A stretch of DNA of 64,000 nt from JAGWBD01 sp965197455 (GTDB lineage Bacteria; Chloroflexota; Anaerolineae; Aggregatilineales; Phototrophicaceae). Position numbers and translations under genes: made by a program. Shown here one piece after another: positions 27,778 to 36,956 of this stretch (its first letter is position 1; every line of letters starts with the position of its first letter). The stretch lies in contig OZ240208.1 of assembly GCA_965197455.1 (NCBI GenBank), positions 2,046,001-2,110,000 on the forward strand. Direction: 5' to 3'. The notes under the pieces were generated by a model. It saw nothing but the letters and a program-made list of their open reading frames with translations, was not told the origin of the DNA and searched no databases.

Positions 27778-28388
27778 TGCAAATCAGGGCCCGCTACTCC
27801 CACCTGAACGGTGAGGAATATCTGCTCGTCCACCGCAGAAATTTATGGCAGGAAGTACTGGAAGTGATTGGGGACGTTGATGCGTCGGCCTGCCGCACCA
27901 AATTGTCACGAGAGAAAACAAAACGGGGAAAGCTCCTTTATTCTCCGGTGGACATGGACCGGGCCTTTGGCGATGGCCTTAAGGCGCGTGGTTGGAGCGC
28001 GCACCGGAGAAGGTTCTGGCTGACTGCTGACGAAAGACTCATGCGCAGCATCTACGGGCTGCCGGAGGAACAGCAGAAGCAAGCTATTGAGAGTGCCGGT
28101 CAAACTCCGATCATGTCTTACAACCAGACGGACTTCGTGAAGGAACGGGTTGCTGTCGAGGTTCAGTTTGGCAAGTACGCCTTTGTTGCCCATGACCTGT
28201 TCGTCAAGCATCTCGGCTTCTATGTCTCGGATGACATCGACGTAGGGATCGAAATCCTGCCCATGAAGGAACTGGAGCAGGAAATGTCCTCCGGCGTTCC
28301 CTACTACGAACGGGATCTGCTCAATGTGTTGCGGCAGGGTCGCGGGGTGCCCGCAGTCCCGCTGGTACTGATGGGGATTGCGCCCTGA
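27777..28388 (+). CDS. BglII/BstYI-family type II restriction endonuclease
   Basis: This 203-residue protein matches the BglII/BstYI family, which cleaves GATC-centred palindromes. The catalytic region reads NQTDFVKERVAVEVQFGKY. An Asp followed 9 residues later by Glu and 11 later by Gln reproduces the D84/E93/Q95 spacing of BglII, whose E-x-Q is an unusual variant of the PD-(D/E)xK site. VAHDLFVKHLGFYVSDDID and VGIEILPMKELEQEMSSG follow as in the family. Base composition drops relative to flanking genes, suggesting horizontal gain of the pair. The start is translationally coupled to the methyltransferase. Specificity (RGATCY or AGATCT) is inference. Confidence 0.88.
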   Translation: MQIRARYSHLNGEEYLLVHRRNLWQEVLEVIGDVDASACRTKLSREKTKRGKLLYSPVDMDRAFGDGLKARGWSAHRRRFWLTADERLMRSIYGLPEEQQKQAIESAGQTPIMSYNQTDFVKERVAVEVQFGKYAFVAHDLFVKHLGFYVSDDIDVGIEILPMKELEQEMSSGVPYYERDLLNVLRQGRGVPAVPLVLMGIAP

Positions 28389-28396
28389 CCAACCCG

Positions 28397-28945
28397 GTGC
28401 AGGAGCGATCGACCAATCGCCTCTTCGTCGCGCTGGAGCTGCCGCAGCCGCTGCAGCAGCGCCTGGCTGACCTGCCCATGGCACTGCCCGGGTTGCGCCG
28501 CGTGCCGCCAAAGCAGTTGCATGTCACCCTCTACTTCATCGGCGACCGCGCGCAACCGGATGACGTCCGCGACGCGCTGGCGGAAGTGCGCTCGCCACCG
28601 GTTGCGCTGACGCTGCAGGGTACAGGACGCTGGCCCGGCGTGCTGTGGGCCGGCGTGAAGCAGGAAGCAGCGCTGACCGCCTTGCAGCAGCGCGTGACCC
28701 AGGCCCTCGGCAGCTGCGGCCTCGAACCAGAAGCGCGGCCCTTCCGCCCGCACATCACGCTCGGCCGCTTCCGCGCGCGTCGGCCTCCCGCCAGACTCGA
28801 CGCCTGGCTGCGGACTCAGCGCGACCTGTCGGCGCCGACCATTGACCTACCTGAGTTCTGCCTCTACTCCAGCGATCTCACACCTGCTGGCGCCCGCTAC
28901 CGCATTCTGCAGCGCTTCCCCCTGCGCGCGGAGGCTGCTGCGTGA
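28397..28945 (+). CDS. thpR: RNA 2',3'-cyclic phosphodiesterase (2H family)
   Basis: This 182-residue 2H phosphoesterase begins NRLFVALELPQPLQQRL and has the two catalytic His-x-Thr-x motifs QLHVTLYFIGD and RPHITLGRFRA. SSDLTPAGARYRIL near the end is typical of ThpR/LigT. It hydrolyses 2',3'-cyclic phosphates and was historically named for 2'-5' RNA ligase activity. The start is GTG. The end overlaps the next gene by 4 nt (GTGA). Confidence 0.93.
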   Translation: MQERSTNRLFVALELPQPLQQRLADLPMALPGLRRVPPKQLHVTLYFIGDRAQPDDVRDALAEVRSPPVALTLQGTGRWPGVLWAGVKQEAALTALQQRVTQALGSCGLEPEARPFRPHITLGRFRARRPPARLDAWLRTQRDLSAPTIDLPEFCLYSSDLTPAGARYRILQRFPLRAEAAA

Positions 28946-29754
28946 GCGCGCTCATCCTGTTGTTGACGGGCCTGCTCCTCTACGCGCGCTTCGTGGAGCC
29001 GCGCCGCCTGCAACTGCAGCGCATCACGCTGCCACTGCCACTGTTGCCAGCAGACTTCGCCGGCCTGCGCATCGTCCACATCAGCGACCTGCACCTGGGC
29101 GGCTGGCTGAAGCCCGCGCGCTTGCAGGCCTGGCTGACGCGCATCAACGACTTGCAGCCGGACCTGGTGGTCATCACCGGCGATTTCGTTGATGAGGCCG
29201 CCGACCTGCCGATCGACGAGCTCGTCGCGGGTTTACAGACGCTGCAGCCGCCGACTCTCGCCGTGCTCGGCAATCACGACCATCGCAGCGGCGCGGCCCA
29301 GGTGCGTCAGGCGCTGACAGCCAGCGGGGTACAGGTGCTGCGCAACCGGGTACACATTCTGCAACGGGGCGCGGCGCAGCTGAATTTTGCCGGTCTCGGC
29401 GACCAGGCCTGGGGCGATGACGACCTCGACGCCCTGCTGGATCAGCTGCCGCCGCAGGGCTGCGCCATCCTGCTGGCGCACGAGCCGGACATCGCCGACA
29501 TAGCCACCGCCAGCGAGCGCTTCGCGCTGCAACTTTCAGGACACACGCATGGCGGCCAGGTGCGCCCGCCGCTGCTGAAGCGCGCCCACGTACTGCCCGG
29601 CTGGGGCCAGCACTACCCCGGCGGCCTCGCCCGCGTCGGCGGACTAACCGTCTACACCAACCGCGGCCTGGGGATGATCCGCCCCTGGCTGCGCTTCAAC
29701 TGTCGCCCCGAACTCACCTTGCTGGAACTGACGCCCGACCCGGCCGTGCCCTGA
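28942..29754 (+). CDS. Membrane-linked metallophosphoesterase
   Basis: This 270-residue calcineurin-like phosphoesterase has an N-terminal hydrophobic segment (ALILLLTGLLLYARF) that probably anchors it to the membrane. The metal-binding motifs appear in order: IVHISDLHLGGW, VITGDFVDE, VLGNHDHRSG, LLAHEPDIAD and LSGHTHGGQVRPP. Relatives such as YaeI and YkuE act on lipid-linked or small phosphoesters. Substrate unknown. Start GTG, coupled to thpR. Confidence 0.92.
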   Translation: MSALILLLTGLLLYARFVEPRRLQLQRITLPLPLLPADFAGLRIVHISDLHLGGWLKPARLQAWLTRINDLQPDLVVITGDFVDEAADLPIDELVAGLQTLQPPTLAVLGNHDHRSGAAQVRQALTASGVQVLRNRVHILQRGAAQLNFAGLGDQAWGDDDLDALLDQLPPQGCAILLAHEPDIADIATASERFALQLSGHTHGGQVRPPLLKRAHVLPGWGQHYPGGLARVGGLTVYTNRGLGMIRPWLRFNCRPELTLLELTPDPAVP

Positions 29755-29761
29755 CGCCGCT

Positions 29762-30901
29762 TCAGCGCGCAGCCAGCAAACGGGCGAAGTCCGCTTCGCG
29801 GGTTTTGGCAGCCTCCAGCTGACTCTGCTGCAAGTTGCAAATCAAAGCCGTCAACTCGCTGGCCAGCGGGTCGAGGTCGATGCGGTTGGCGCTGCGGATG
29901 GTCTCGATCCAGTCCTGACGCAGGGAGTCCGCGCCGTGCAGCGCGCCGGCGATGGCGCCGGACATGCCCGCAATCGAGTCGTTGTCGCGGCCATAGTTGG
30001 TGCCGCCGCAGATGCTGCCCGCGAAGTCGCCGCCGGCCACGACGAGGAAGGCCAGCGCGATCGGTGTTTCCTCAATGCTGTGCACACGGCTGGGATGTGA
30101 ATCGTTCGTGCCCTTGCCGCGCTTGCTCTTGTCCTCGGGCGCGCCATCCCAGGGGCGCATGGCATCGCGCAGCGGCCCGATGGCCTCGGCCCAGTCATCG
30201 TAACCCCGCGCGCACTCGACCACCGCCTCGATCGCACTGCGCGTGCCTTCCTTCGCCAGCGACAGGACGACGTCGATGATACTGTCGACGCTGGCGCCGG
30301 GCCGGAAAGCCTCGGCCACTGCGGTGGCCATCACCGCCGCGGCTTCCAGGCCAAAGCTGTACTGGTGCGCGCTCAGGATGTCGACTGCCTCGTGGTACGC
30401 GCTGACTGGATCGCCGGCGTTGACGATGCCGATCGGCGCCGCGTACATGGCCGCGCCACAGTTCACCATGTTGCCCACCCCGCCCAGGCGCGGGTCGGCG
30501 TTGGCCAGACCCAGACGGATGTAGAGCCACTTCTCGGGGTAGAAGAGCCGCTCCACGATGGGCATGTCGCGCTCATGGTCGGGAATCCAGCGCGGCTCCA
30601 GAATCAGCGGCACGATGCGGCGCGCGAAACTGTGCGCGTCAAGATGGCCGCCTTCATCAATGTAGGCCTGGCTCAGTGCCTGCACCATGTGGCTGTCGTC
30701 CGTATAACGCCCCTCGGTGCGGTAGCGGCGGCGTTCGCTGTCTTCCAGGGTCGGCACGAAGTCGGTAATCTGGCCGTATAGTTCGCGAATCTGTCCAGGC
30801 GAATACCATTCGGCGGGCGCGCCCATGGCATCGCCGATCGCGCCCCCGTAGAGGCAGCCGCGCACCTTGTCCAGCAGAATGCTGTTATCGAGCGGGTTCA
30901 T
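29762..30901 (-). CDS. ADP-ribosylglycohydrolase family protein
   Basis: This 379-residue all-alpha hydrolase of the DraG/ARH type removes ADP-ribose from proteins or small molecules, though many bacterial members are uncharacterised. LDKVRGCLYGGAIGDAMGAPAE opens the domain, GRYTDDSHMV is the first metal-binding TDD segment, and GGTNYGRDNDSIAGMSGAIAGAL carries the second metal site (D-x-D). The ATG at 30901 has AAAGGAAT upstream. An open extension to 31027 overlaps the divergent promoter and is not family sequence. It diverges from the PhyH gene by 82 bp. Confidence 0.9.
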   Translation of the reverse strand: MNPLDNSILLDKVRGCLYGGAIGDAMGAPAEWYSPGQIRELYGQITDFVPTLEDSERRRYRTEGRYTDDSHMVQALSQAYIDEGGHLDAHSFARRIVPLILEPRWIPDHERDMPIVERLFYPEKWLYIRLGLANADPRLGGVGNMVNCGAAMYAAPIGIVNAGDPVSAYHEAVDILSAHQYSFGLEAAAVMATAVAEAFRPGASVDSIIDVVLSLAKEGTRSAIEAVVECARGYDDWAEAIGPLRDAMRPWDGAPEDKSKRGKGTNDSHPSRVHSIEETPIALAFLVVAGGDFAGSICGGTNYGRDNDSIAGMSGAIAGALHGADSLRQDWIETIRSANRIDLDPLASELTALICNLQQSQLEAAKTREADFARLLAAR

Positions 30902-30933
30902 ACCAATTCCTTTCGTGGTGCCAGGCAGACCTG

Positions 30934-30942
30934 TGTTATACT
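30934..30942 (+). promoter_or_regulatory. Possible extended -10 for the PhyH-like gene
   Basis: TGTTATACT (TGn plus TATACT) in the 82-bp divergent spacer, about 42 nt upstream of the start at 30984. The -35 region is not recognisable. Confidence 0.3.
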
Positions 30943-30983
30943 CCCCGACGCTGCGATTGGCTATTATTGATGGAGCATAAAAA

Positions 30984-32018
30984 ATGGACAGCGAACTGAA
31001 GGAACTGCGCGTCTCCAACGACGCCATGCTGGACGGGGACGAGTTGCGTCGTCGCCTGGCCGACGAAGGCTATCTCTTTTTCAAGCGCCTGCAGGACCCG
31101 GACAAGATGATGGAACTGCGGCGCGAGATGTTGACGGTGATGCAGGAAGGCGGCTGGCTGCTGCCGGACACGGACCCGATGGACGGCATCGCCGACGTGA
31201 CGCGCGTCTGCACCGAGGGCGACGAGGGCTACACCGACGTCTATCACCCGGTCTACAATCTCGAATCCTTCCATAGCTCCGCGCACGAGCCGGAGATCAT
31301 GGACGTGATCGCGCGTATCGCCGGCAAGCCGGTGCTGCCGCATCCGCAGAAGATCGCGCGTCTGTGGTTCCCGCAATACACCGAGCACACCACGCCCATC
31401 CACCAGGACTACGTCCACTTCCAGGGCAGCTTCGATACCTGGACGGCCTGGGCGCCGGTCGGCGACTGCCCGGCCGAGCTGGGCGGCCTGGCCGTCCTGC
31501 CCGGCTCGCACAAGGTCAACCGCGTGCTCGACCATCACTTTTCACTGGGAGCCGGCGGGCTGTCCGTTGAGACCGATCACATGGACATCGCCTGGCACAC
31601 GACCGACTACGAGGCCGGCGACACGCTCATCTTTGAGGCGCTGATGATCCACCGCGCCCTGCCCAACGTCACCGACGACCGCATGCGCGTCTCGCTCGAC
31701 AACCGCTACTTCGCCATTGGCAACCCGGTCAGCGAGGGCATGCTGACCCCCCATCTGGACAATCATGTGATGCCTGACTACACTTGGGAAGATGTCTACG
31801 CGGGCTGGGAATCCGACGAGTTTCAGTATTACTGGAAGCAGCATGAATTCCCGGTACGCGCGGGTGACACTACCTTCGGCGAGCGAGGTTTCGTGGAAGC
31901 GCTGGAAATGGCGCGCAACGGCAACGAACACGCGCAGTTGCACCTGCGCCGCATCGTACGCATGGCGCGTAACGAGGAGCAGGCGCAGCGCGCGCTGGAG
32001 GCCCTCGGCGAAGCCTGA
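30984..32018 (+). CDS. Phytanoyl-CoA dioxygenase (PhyH) family protein
   Basis: This is a second, larger PhyH-like Fe(II)/2-oxoglutarate oxygenase (344 residues). TPIHQDYVHFQG gives His-x-Asp, and ALMIHRALPNVTDDRMRVSLDNRY gives the distal His and the 2-oxoglutarate-binding Arg. LADEGYLFFKRL begins the fold, and GGLAVLPGSHK is a conserved family loop. A C-terminal extension of about 80 residues (EDVYAGWESDEFQYYW) is absent from the 273-residue paralogue at 10879. Substrate unknown. GGAG lies 9-10 nt upstream of the ATG. It converges on the sulfatase gene across a palindromic repeat. Confidence 0.9.
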   Translation: MDSELKELRVSNDAMLDGDELRRRLADEGYLFFKRLQDPDKMMELRREMLTVMQEGGWLLPDTDPMDGIADVTRVCTEGDEGYTDVYHPVYNLESFHSSAHEPEIMDVIARIAGKPVLPHPQKIARLWFPQYTEHTTPIHQDYVHFQGSFDTWTAWAPVGDCPAELGGLAVLPGSHKVNRVLDHHFSLGAGGLSVETDHMDIAWHTTDYEAGDTLIFEALMIHRALPNVTDDRMRVSLDNRYFAIGNPVSEGMLTPHLDNHVMPDYTWEDVYAGWESDEFQYYWKQHEFPVRAGDTTFGERGFVEALEMARNGNEHAQLHLRRIVRMARNEEQAQRALEALGEA

Positions 32019-32193
32019 GCGGCCCTCACCCCAAACCCTGTATCTGAAAAGGGTGGGCCGGTGAAGTGTCGCCGGCCCTCACCCCAAACCCCTCTCCCTC
32101 AGGGAGAGGGGCTTTAATCTCCCGTACTGCCAACTCCCTGAAGGGCTTCCGCCGTGAGCAACGGGACAAAGGGGGCCGGGGGGTGAGGCGCTC
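32019..32193. repeat. Palindromic intergenic element (family member 3, near complete)
   Basis: This fills the whole gap between two convergent genes. It contains a small hairpin copy (32021-32060), then CCCTCACCCCAAACC, and a strong hairpin CCCCTCTCCCT/AGGGAGAGGGG (32089-32111) with a single unpaired C. After a centre with CCGCCGTGAGCAACGGGAC it closes with GGGGGGTGAGGC, complementary to the left end. The organisation resembles a MITE-like or REP-like palindrome. It may also act as a bidirectional terminator. Confidence 0.65.
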
Positions 32194-33654
32194 TCAGCGC
32201 AGCAGCGACCAGTCCGGTTCATCCTCGGGGTCGCCCAGCGGGCCGTGCACATTGCGCACCACGCGCCGCTGGTAATCGAACCAGTCCGCGTACTCGCTGC
32301 ATGGCCGAAACGTATCGTTGCGCAAGTCCATCAGCGCGTCCAGCTGCGCCTCCAGCCCGGCCTGCAACTCAGCCGCTGCCGCCGCGCCCGCAAGGTTGTT
32401 CAGCTGTAACGGGTCCGCCGCCAGGTCGTACAGTTCTTCCGCTGCGCGAAACGCAGGTCCGCGCCGAAGCTGGTTTCGTCGTTGCCCGGACCCACCTGCC
32501 GCGCCTGACAGCCGGCGCGCGAAGGAATGTGTCTTCGTGCGCACGCCGCGCCAGTCGTGGCCGTCGATCAACCAGTCATGCGAGGCGCTGAAGTTCATGG
32601 TCAGCACGGCCTCCTGCTCAAACGCGCCGGGCCGCCCGCGCCAGGCATCGGCCAGGTTGTGGCCCTCGACCGTGCGCGGGACCGGCAAATCGCAAAGGCC
32701 GCACAGCGTCGGGAAGATGTCGACCGGCGCGGTCAGCACATCGCGCCGCACCCCGCCCTCGAACACGCCCGGCCAGCGCATCATCCAGGGCACGTGCAGC
32801 GACTCTTCCCAGGGCTGTTTCTTCTCCCAGGCGTGGCCGCCCTGCGAGCCCATCTGTGTGCCGTGGTCAGAGGTGAAGATGAGCAGCGTGTCCTGCGCCC
32901 GCCCGCTGCGTTCCAGGTAAGCCACCAACTCGCCCACCATGTCATCGATCGCCAGAATCATGGCCAGGTAGTCGCGCAACGAGCCCTGCAGCGACGCCAC
33001 CATTGCCTCTGGCACGTTGTCCGGCAGCGTCAGTTCGTCTGGCAGGCGCTCGTAATACTGCTCCGGCGCATACTGATAGGGCGTGTAGTGCGCCTGGTGC
33101 GGCGAGACGAAGAGGCAGAAGCGCTCGTCCGCAGGGACCTCGTCCATGAACTCGATGGCGTAGCGCGCAAGGGCGTCGGTCTCGTAGCCCTCCCAGCGCT
33201 CGTTATGCCAGTCTTCGGTGTTGACCTTGCCGCCGAAATAGTCGGTGTGGAAGTTGTAGCCGCGCCAGTGCTCGAAGCCGAGCCGGTCGCGGCCCTCGGG
33301 CACGTAATCGCCGCCGTCGATCTCCGGGAAGGAGCCGCGGTGCAGATGCCACTTGCCCACCCAGGCCGTGCGGTAACCGCCGCGCGCGAAGACGTCGCCG
33401 AGGCCGATCTCGTCGTGGCGCGTGTTGATGAAGTTCATGATGTGGCCGGTGGTCTGCGGGTGCCGCCCGGTGGTCAGCATGGCGCGGTAGGGCGTGCACA
33501 CCGGCGCGGTCGCGATCATGTTGTCCAGCATCACGCTCTCGCCGGCCAGGCGCTGCAGATGCGGCGTTTCTATCTGCGTCCCGCCCCATGTGGGAAGCGA
33601 GCAAGCGCGCACCTGGTCCACCAGAATGAAGAGAATGTTGGGTCCCTGTGACAT
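32194..33654 (-). CDS. Sulfatase family hydrolase, with a local two-step frame shift
   Basis: This 486-residue type I sulfatase has NILFILVDQVRA, the formylglycine motif CTPYRAMLTTGRHP (C-x-P-x-R), VGKWHLHRG and LIFTSDHGTQMGSQGGHAW. It has no signal peptide. Between about 32444 and 32500 the annotated frame (GSGQRRNQLRRGPAF) looks foreign, while an adjacent frame reads GNDETSFGADLRF with normal GC-rich third positions. Two compensating indels probably lie there, natural or from assembly. It is the last gene of the minus-strand array, 34 bp after a GH32 gene, consistent with use of sulfated sugars. Substrate not known. Confidence 0.87.
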   Translation of the reverse strand: MSQGPNILFILVDQVRACSLPTWGGTQIETPHLQRLAGESVMLDNMIATAPVCTPYRAMLTTGRHPQTTGHIMNFINTRHDEIGLGDVFARGGYRTAWVGKWHLHRGSFPEIDGGDYVPEGRDRLGFEHWRGYNFHTDYFGGKVNTEDWHNERWEGYETDALARYAIEFMDEVPADERFCLFVSPHQAHYTPYQYAPEQYYERLPDELTLPDNVPEAMVASLQGSLRDYLAMILAIDDMVGELVAYLERSGRAQDTLLIFTSDHGTQMGSQGGHAWEKKQPWEESLHVPWMMRWPGVFEGGVRRDVLTAPVDIFPTLCGLCDLPVPRTVEGHNLADAWRGRPGAFEQEAVLTMNFSASHDWLIDGHDWRGVRTKTHSFARRLSGAAGGSGQRRNQLRRGPAFRAAEELYDLAADPLQLNNLAGAAAAAELQAGLEAQLDALMDLRNDTFRPCSEYADWFDYQRRVVRNVHGPLGDPEDEPDWSLLR

Positions 33655-33688
33655 ACCCTGCCTTTCCTGCTGTATCCGATTGAGAGGC

Positions 33689-35293
33689 CTACTGTCCCTC
33701 GCGGCCCTTCAGTTCCGGCCAGACGCTGCGCATCTGCCAAACCTTGAGCGAACGCAGTTGCACCGGCCGGCCGCGCGAGAAAAGTGAGATGCCACGGCTG
33801 TCCGCGCGCTCTGGATAGACACGCAGGGTCAGGCATTGCCTGTCGTTGGCGAAGACCTCGATGATGCTGCGGTCGATGAAAATTCGTAAGTGCAGCGCCT
33901 CACCATCCGCCAGGGTCAGCGGCCCGGTCTCCGACGGGCGGGGATGCACGTCGGCCGCAAGCGAACTGCGCGCCGGATCGATCTGCAGCCAGCCGGGGTT
34001 GGCGCGGCGGCCATACTGCCACGGGTACCAGGAGACGCGCGTACCTTCCGCGCCGTCCGGCGAGCGCAGCACGTTCAGGCCGAATTCCAGCGCGTCGCCG
34101 GGGTCGATGACGGCCTCGATCTCGATCGCCTGACCGCCGATTCCCTCCAGCAGCAACTCTTCATTGGCCGGGATCTCCAGCGGCCCGCGTGTCTGTTCAT
34201 CATGGCGCAGCGCCTCCAGCTCCGGCACCGGCGCCATGCGCAGCGTGTTGTCATCCGCCAGCCAGTAATGCCGCGGCAGGGTCATGACGTCGTTCCAGCC
34301 GCGGTGCTCACGCGCCTCCTTCACGTTGAAGAGGCCCAGGTAGCGGCCCGAGGCGTCGACGGTGGCGCTGGGCGCATGCAAACTGCCGATGGTCCAGGGG
34401 CCATAGTTCATGCGCCCGTGCGTCTCGGGCGTGAAGCGGTGCGTCTCATTGTCGTAGTGACCGATGTAGTAGCGGCCGGCGTGCTTGTGGCTGTAGACCA
34501 GCAGCAAGTGGCGGCCGTTGCCGATGGGCCAGAAGTTGGGCACGGCCATGTCCTCGCCTGGTTCGGCCAGCACCTCGTCGGCCACCATCGGCCCCAGCCA
34601 CTCCCACTGCGACAGGTCCTTCGAATGGAAGATGTGGTCGACGCCGCGGCAATCGACGCTGCGCGTGCTGCCGTGGCTGCCCTGCATGTAGGCGCCGGAG
34701 AGCGCGTAGTAGCCGTCCTCCTCTTTCCAGATGCAGGGATCGAAAATGAGATACTCGCCGCCGGGAGCGACGCAGGTGCCGACGTCGTCGGGGTCGGTCT
34801 CGCCGGGGATGACCGGGTTGTTCGGGTGACGTTCCCAGTTGAGCAGCAGCGGGTCGCTGGCCGTGGCGATGGCGTTGCCGGCGAAGAGCCCATGGTACAT
34901 GGCGATCACGCGCTCGTCCTCGACCAGGGTCTGGCCGCTGAAACAGGAGCTTTCGCCTTCAGCCGGATGCAGCGCGATCGGCAGGTCGCGCCAGTTGACC
35001 AGGTCGTCGCTGACCGCGTGACCCCAGCTGATGCCGACGCTCGGCGACTTGAAGCCGCCCGGCTCCAGGCCCGCCGGGTGGAACTGGTAAAAAAGATGGT
35101 AGCGTCCCTGCCACTGACACAGGCCGTTGGGGTCGTTCATGAACTTGCCGGGCGGCGAGAGGTGGTAGAGCGGGCGCGCCGGATCATTCGCCAGCGCCTC
35201 GCGCGCGGCGGTATAGCCCGACACCTCTTCGTCCGCCGCCAGGGCCTGTAACTGCGCCTCCAGCGTGTCCGGGAACAGTCGCGCTTCACTCAT
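33689..35293 (-). CDS. GH32-like glycoside hydrolase, copy 1 of tandem array
   Basis: This is a 534-residue cytoplasmic protein (no signal peptide) with a five-bladed propeller plus C-terminal beta-sandwich, as in invertases and levanases. GKFMNDPNGLCQWQG holds the nucleophile Asp. The second motif is YLIFDPCIWKEEDG (Asp kept, usual Arg replaced by Phe). The third is PGEDMAVPNFWPIGN, where the usual Glu-Cys-Pro is altered. The C-terminal IFIDRSIIEVFANDRQCLTLRVYP is the classic GH32 sandwich end. It is the most divergent of the five. In the transcript it is the last of the five, just upstream of the sulfatase. Substrate is probably a beta-fructoside, but this is inferred. Confidence 0.9.
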   Translation of the reverse strand: MSEARLFPDTLEAQLQALAADEEVSGYTAAREALANDPARPLYHLSPPGKFMNDPNGLCQWQGRYHLFYQFHPAGLEPGGFKSPSVGISWGHAVSDDLVNWRDLPIALHPAEGESSCFSGQTLVEDERVIAMYHGLFAGNAIATASDPLLLNWERHPNNPVIPGETDPDDVGTCVAPGGEYLIFDPCIWKEEDGYYALSGAYMQGSHGSTRSVDCRGVDHIFHSKDLSQWEWLGPMVADEVLAEPGEDMAVPNFWPIGNGRHLLLVYSHKHAGRYYIGHYDNETHRFTPETHGRMNYGPWTIGSLHAPSATVDASGRYLGLFNVKEAREHRGWNDVMTLPRHYWLADDNTLRMAPVPELEALRHDEQTRGPLEIPANEELLLEGIGGQAIEIEAVIDPGDALEFGLNVLRSPDGAEGTRVSWYPWQYGRRANPGWLQIDPARSSLAADVHPRPSETGPLTLADGEALHLRIFIDRSIIEVFANDRQCLTLRVYPERADSRGISLFSRGRPVQLRSLKVWQMRSVWPELKGREGQ

Positions 35294-35322
35294 GGTCCGG
35301 TCCTCCCTTTGAATCGCTGCGC

Positions 35323-36927
35323 TCAGCGCCCCTCAAAACCCCTCAGTTCCGGCCAGACGCTGCGCATCTGCCAGGCGCGGAGCGAACGCAATTGCGCCGC
35401 GCCGCCGCGCGCGAAGAGCGTCACGCCCGCACTGTCCGCGCGCGAGGGGTAAACGCGCAGGGTCAGGCACTGTTGGTCGTTGGCGAAAACCTCGATGATG
35501 CTGCGGTCGATGAAGATGCACAGCTGCAACGCCTCGTCCTCCCCAATCGACAGCGGTCCCTGTTCCGGCGGCCGGCCGTGCACGTCATCGGCCAGCGAGG
35601 ACTGCGAGCTGTCAATCTGCAGCCAGCCAGGGTTGGCGCGGCGGTCCTGCAGCGGCGCGTAGAAGGAGATGCGCGTCTGCTCCGCGCCGTCCGGCGAGCG
35701 CAGCACGGTCAGGCCGACCTCGCGCGCCTCTCCCGGCTCGATGACGGCCTGGATCTCGATCGCCTGGCCGCTGACCTGCTCCAGCATCACCTCGCTGTTG
35801 GCCGCAATCTCCTGCGCCGGCACTTGCACCCCGCCAAAGCGCTGGCCCTCCAGTTCGGGCACCGGCGCCATGCGCAGCGTGTTGTCCGCCGCCAGCCAGT
35901 AGTGCCGTGGCAGGGTCATGATGTCGTTCCAGTCGCGGTGATCGCGCGCCTCCTTGACGTTGAAGATACCCAGGTAGCGGCCCGAGGCGTCGATGGTGGC
36001 CGAGGGCGCGTGCAGGCTGCCGACCGTCCAGGGGCCGTAGTTCATGCGGCCGTGCGTCTCCGGCGTAAAACGGTGCGTCTGCGAGTCGTAGTGACCGATG
36101 TAGTAGCGACCGGCGCGCTTGTGGCTGAAGAGCAGCAGCATGTGACGCCCGTTGCCGATGGGCCAGAAGTTGGGCACCGCCATGTCCTCGCCCGGTTCGG
36201 CCAGCACCTCGTCGGACACCATCGGCCCCAGCCACTGCCATTCGCTCAGGTCCGGCGAGTAAAAAATGTGAACGACGCCGAGGGCATCGACGCTGCGGGT
36301 GCCGCCCCGTGAGCCCTGCGTGTAGGTGCCGGAGAGCGCATAGTAGCCGTCTTCCTCTTTCCAGATGCAGGGATCGAAGAGGAGGTAGTCCCCGTCGGGG
36401 CCGTGGCAGACGCCGACGTTGTCGGGGTCGGTGTCGCCGGGGATGGCGGGGTTGTACGGCGGGTGTTCCCAGTTGAGCAGCAGCGGATCGCTGGCGATGG
36501 TGATCACGTTGCCGGCGAAAGGGGCGTGATAGGTCGCGATCACCCGCTCCTCGTCGACCAGGGTCTGGCCGCTGTAGCAGCCCAGTTCGTTCCCCACCGG
36601 ACGCAGCGCGATCGGCAGGTCGCGCCAGTTGACCAGGTCGTCGCTGACCGTATGACCCCAACTGATGCCGCGGTGTTGCCGCGGGGAGCCAATCGGCTCC
36701 AGCCTGTTCGAAATATACTGGTAAAAGAGATGATAACGCCCCTGCCACTGGCAGAGACCGTTGGGGTCGTTCATCCACTTGCCGGGGGGCGAGAAGTGGT
36801 AGAGCGGCCGCGCCGGATCATCCGCCAGACGCTCGCGCGCGGCCGTATAGCCCAACGCCTCTTCGTCCCGCTCAAGAGCCTCAAGTTGCGCCTCCAGCGA
36901 CTCCGGGAACGGTCGCGCTCCGCTCAT
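35323..36927 (-). CDS. GH32-like glycoside hydrolase, copy 2 of tandem array
   Basis: This is a 534-residue paralogue. Motifs: GKWMNDPNGLCQWQ, YLLFDPCIWKEEDG, PGEDMAVPNFWPIGN and FIDRSIIEVFANDQQCLTL. The start at 36927 gives MSGARPFPESLEAQLEAL, matching the other copies; an open frame to 37104 runs into the previous gene and is rejected. It differs from copy 1 in the region after QYISNRLEPIGSPRQHRG, the loop just past the nucleophile that often shapes the substrate pocket, so specificity may differ. The 29-30 bp spacers on both sides imply one mRNA. Confidence 0.9.
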   Translation of the reverse strand: MSGARPFPESLEAQLEALERDEEALGYTAARERLADDPARPLYHFSPPGKWMNDPNGLCQWQGRYHLFYQYISNRLEPIGSPRQHRGISWGHTVSDDLVNWRDLPIALRPVGNELGCYSGQTLVDEERVIATYHAPFAGNVITIASDPLLLNWEHPPYNPAIPGDTDPDNVGVCHGPDGDYLLFDPCIWKEEDGYYALSGTYTQGSRGGTRSVDALGVVHIFYSPDLSEWQWLGPMVSDEVLAEPGEDMAVPNFWPIGNGRHMLLLFSHKRAGRYYIGHYDSQTHRFTPETHGRMNYGPWTVGSLHAPSATIDASGRYLGIFNVKEARDHRDWNDIMTLPRHYWLAADNTLRMAPVPELEGQRFGGVQVPAQEIAANSEVMLEQVSGQAIEIQAVIEPGEAREVGLTVLRSPDGAEQTRISFYAPLQDRRANPGWLQIDSSQSSLADDVHGRPPEQGPLSIGEDEALQLCIFIDRSIIEVFANDQQCLTLRVYPSRADSAGVTLFARGGAAQLRSLRAWQMRSVWPELRGFEGR

Positions 36928-36956
36928 GGTCCGGTCCTCCCTGAGATTCTCTGCGC

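Noticed and set aside
30902..31027. N-terminal extension of the ADP-ribosylglycohydrolase
   Set aside because: It overlaps the divergent PhyH promoter and start, and the family begins at LDKVRGCLYGGAIGD.
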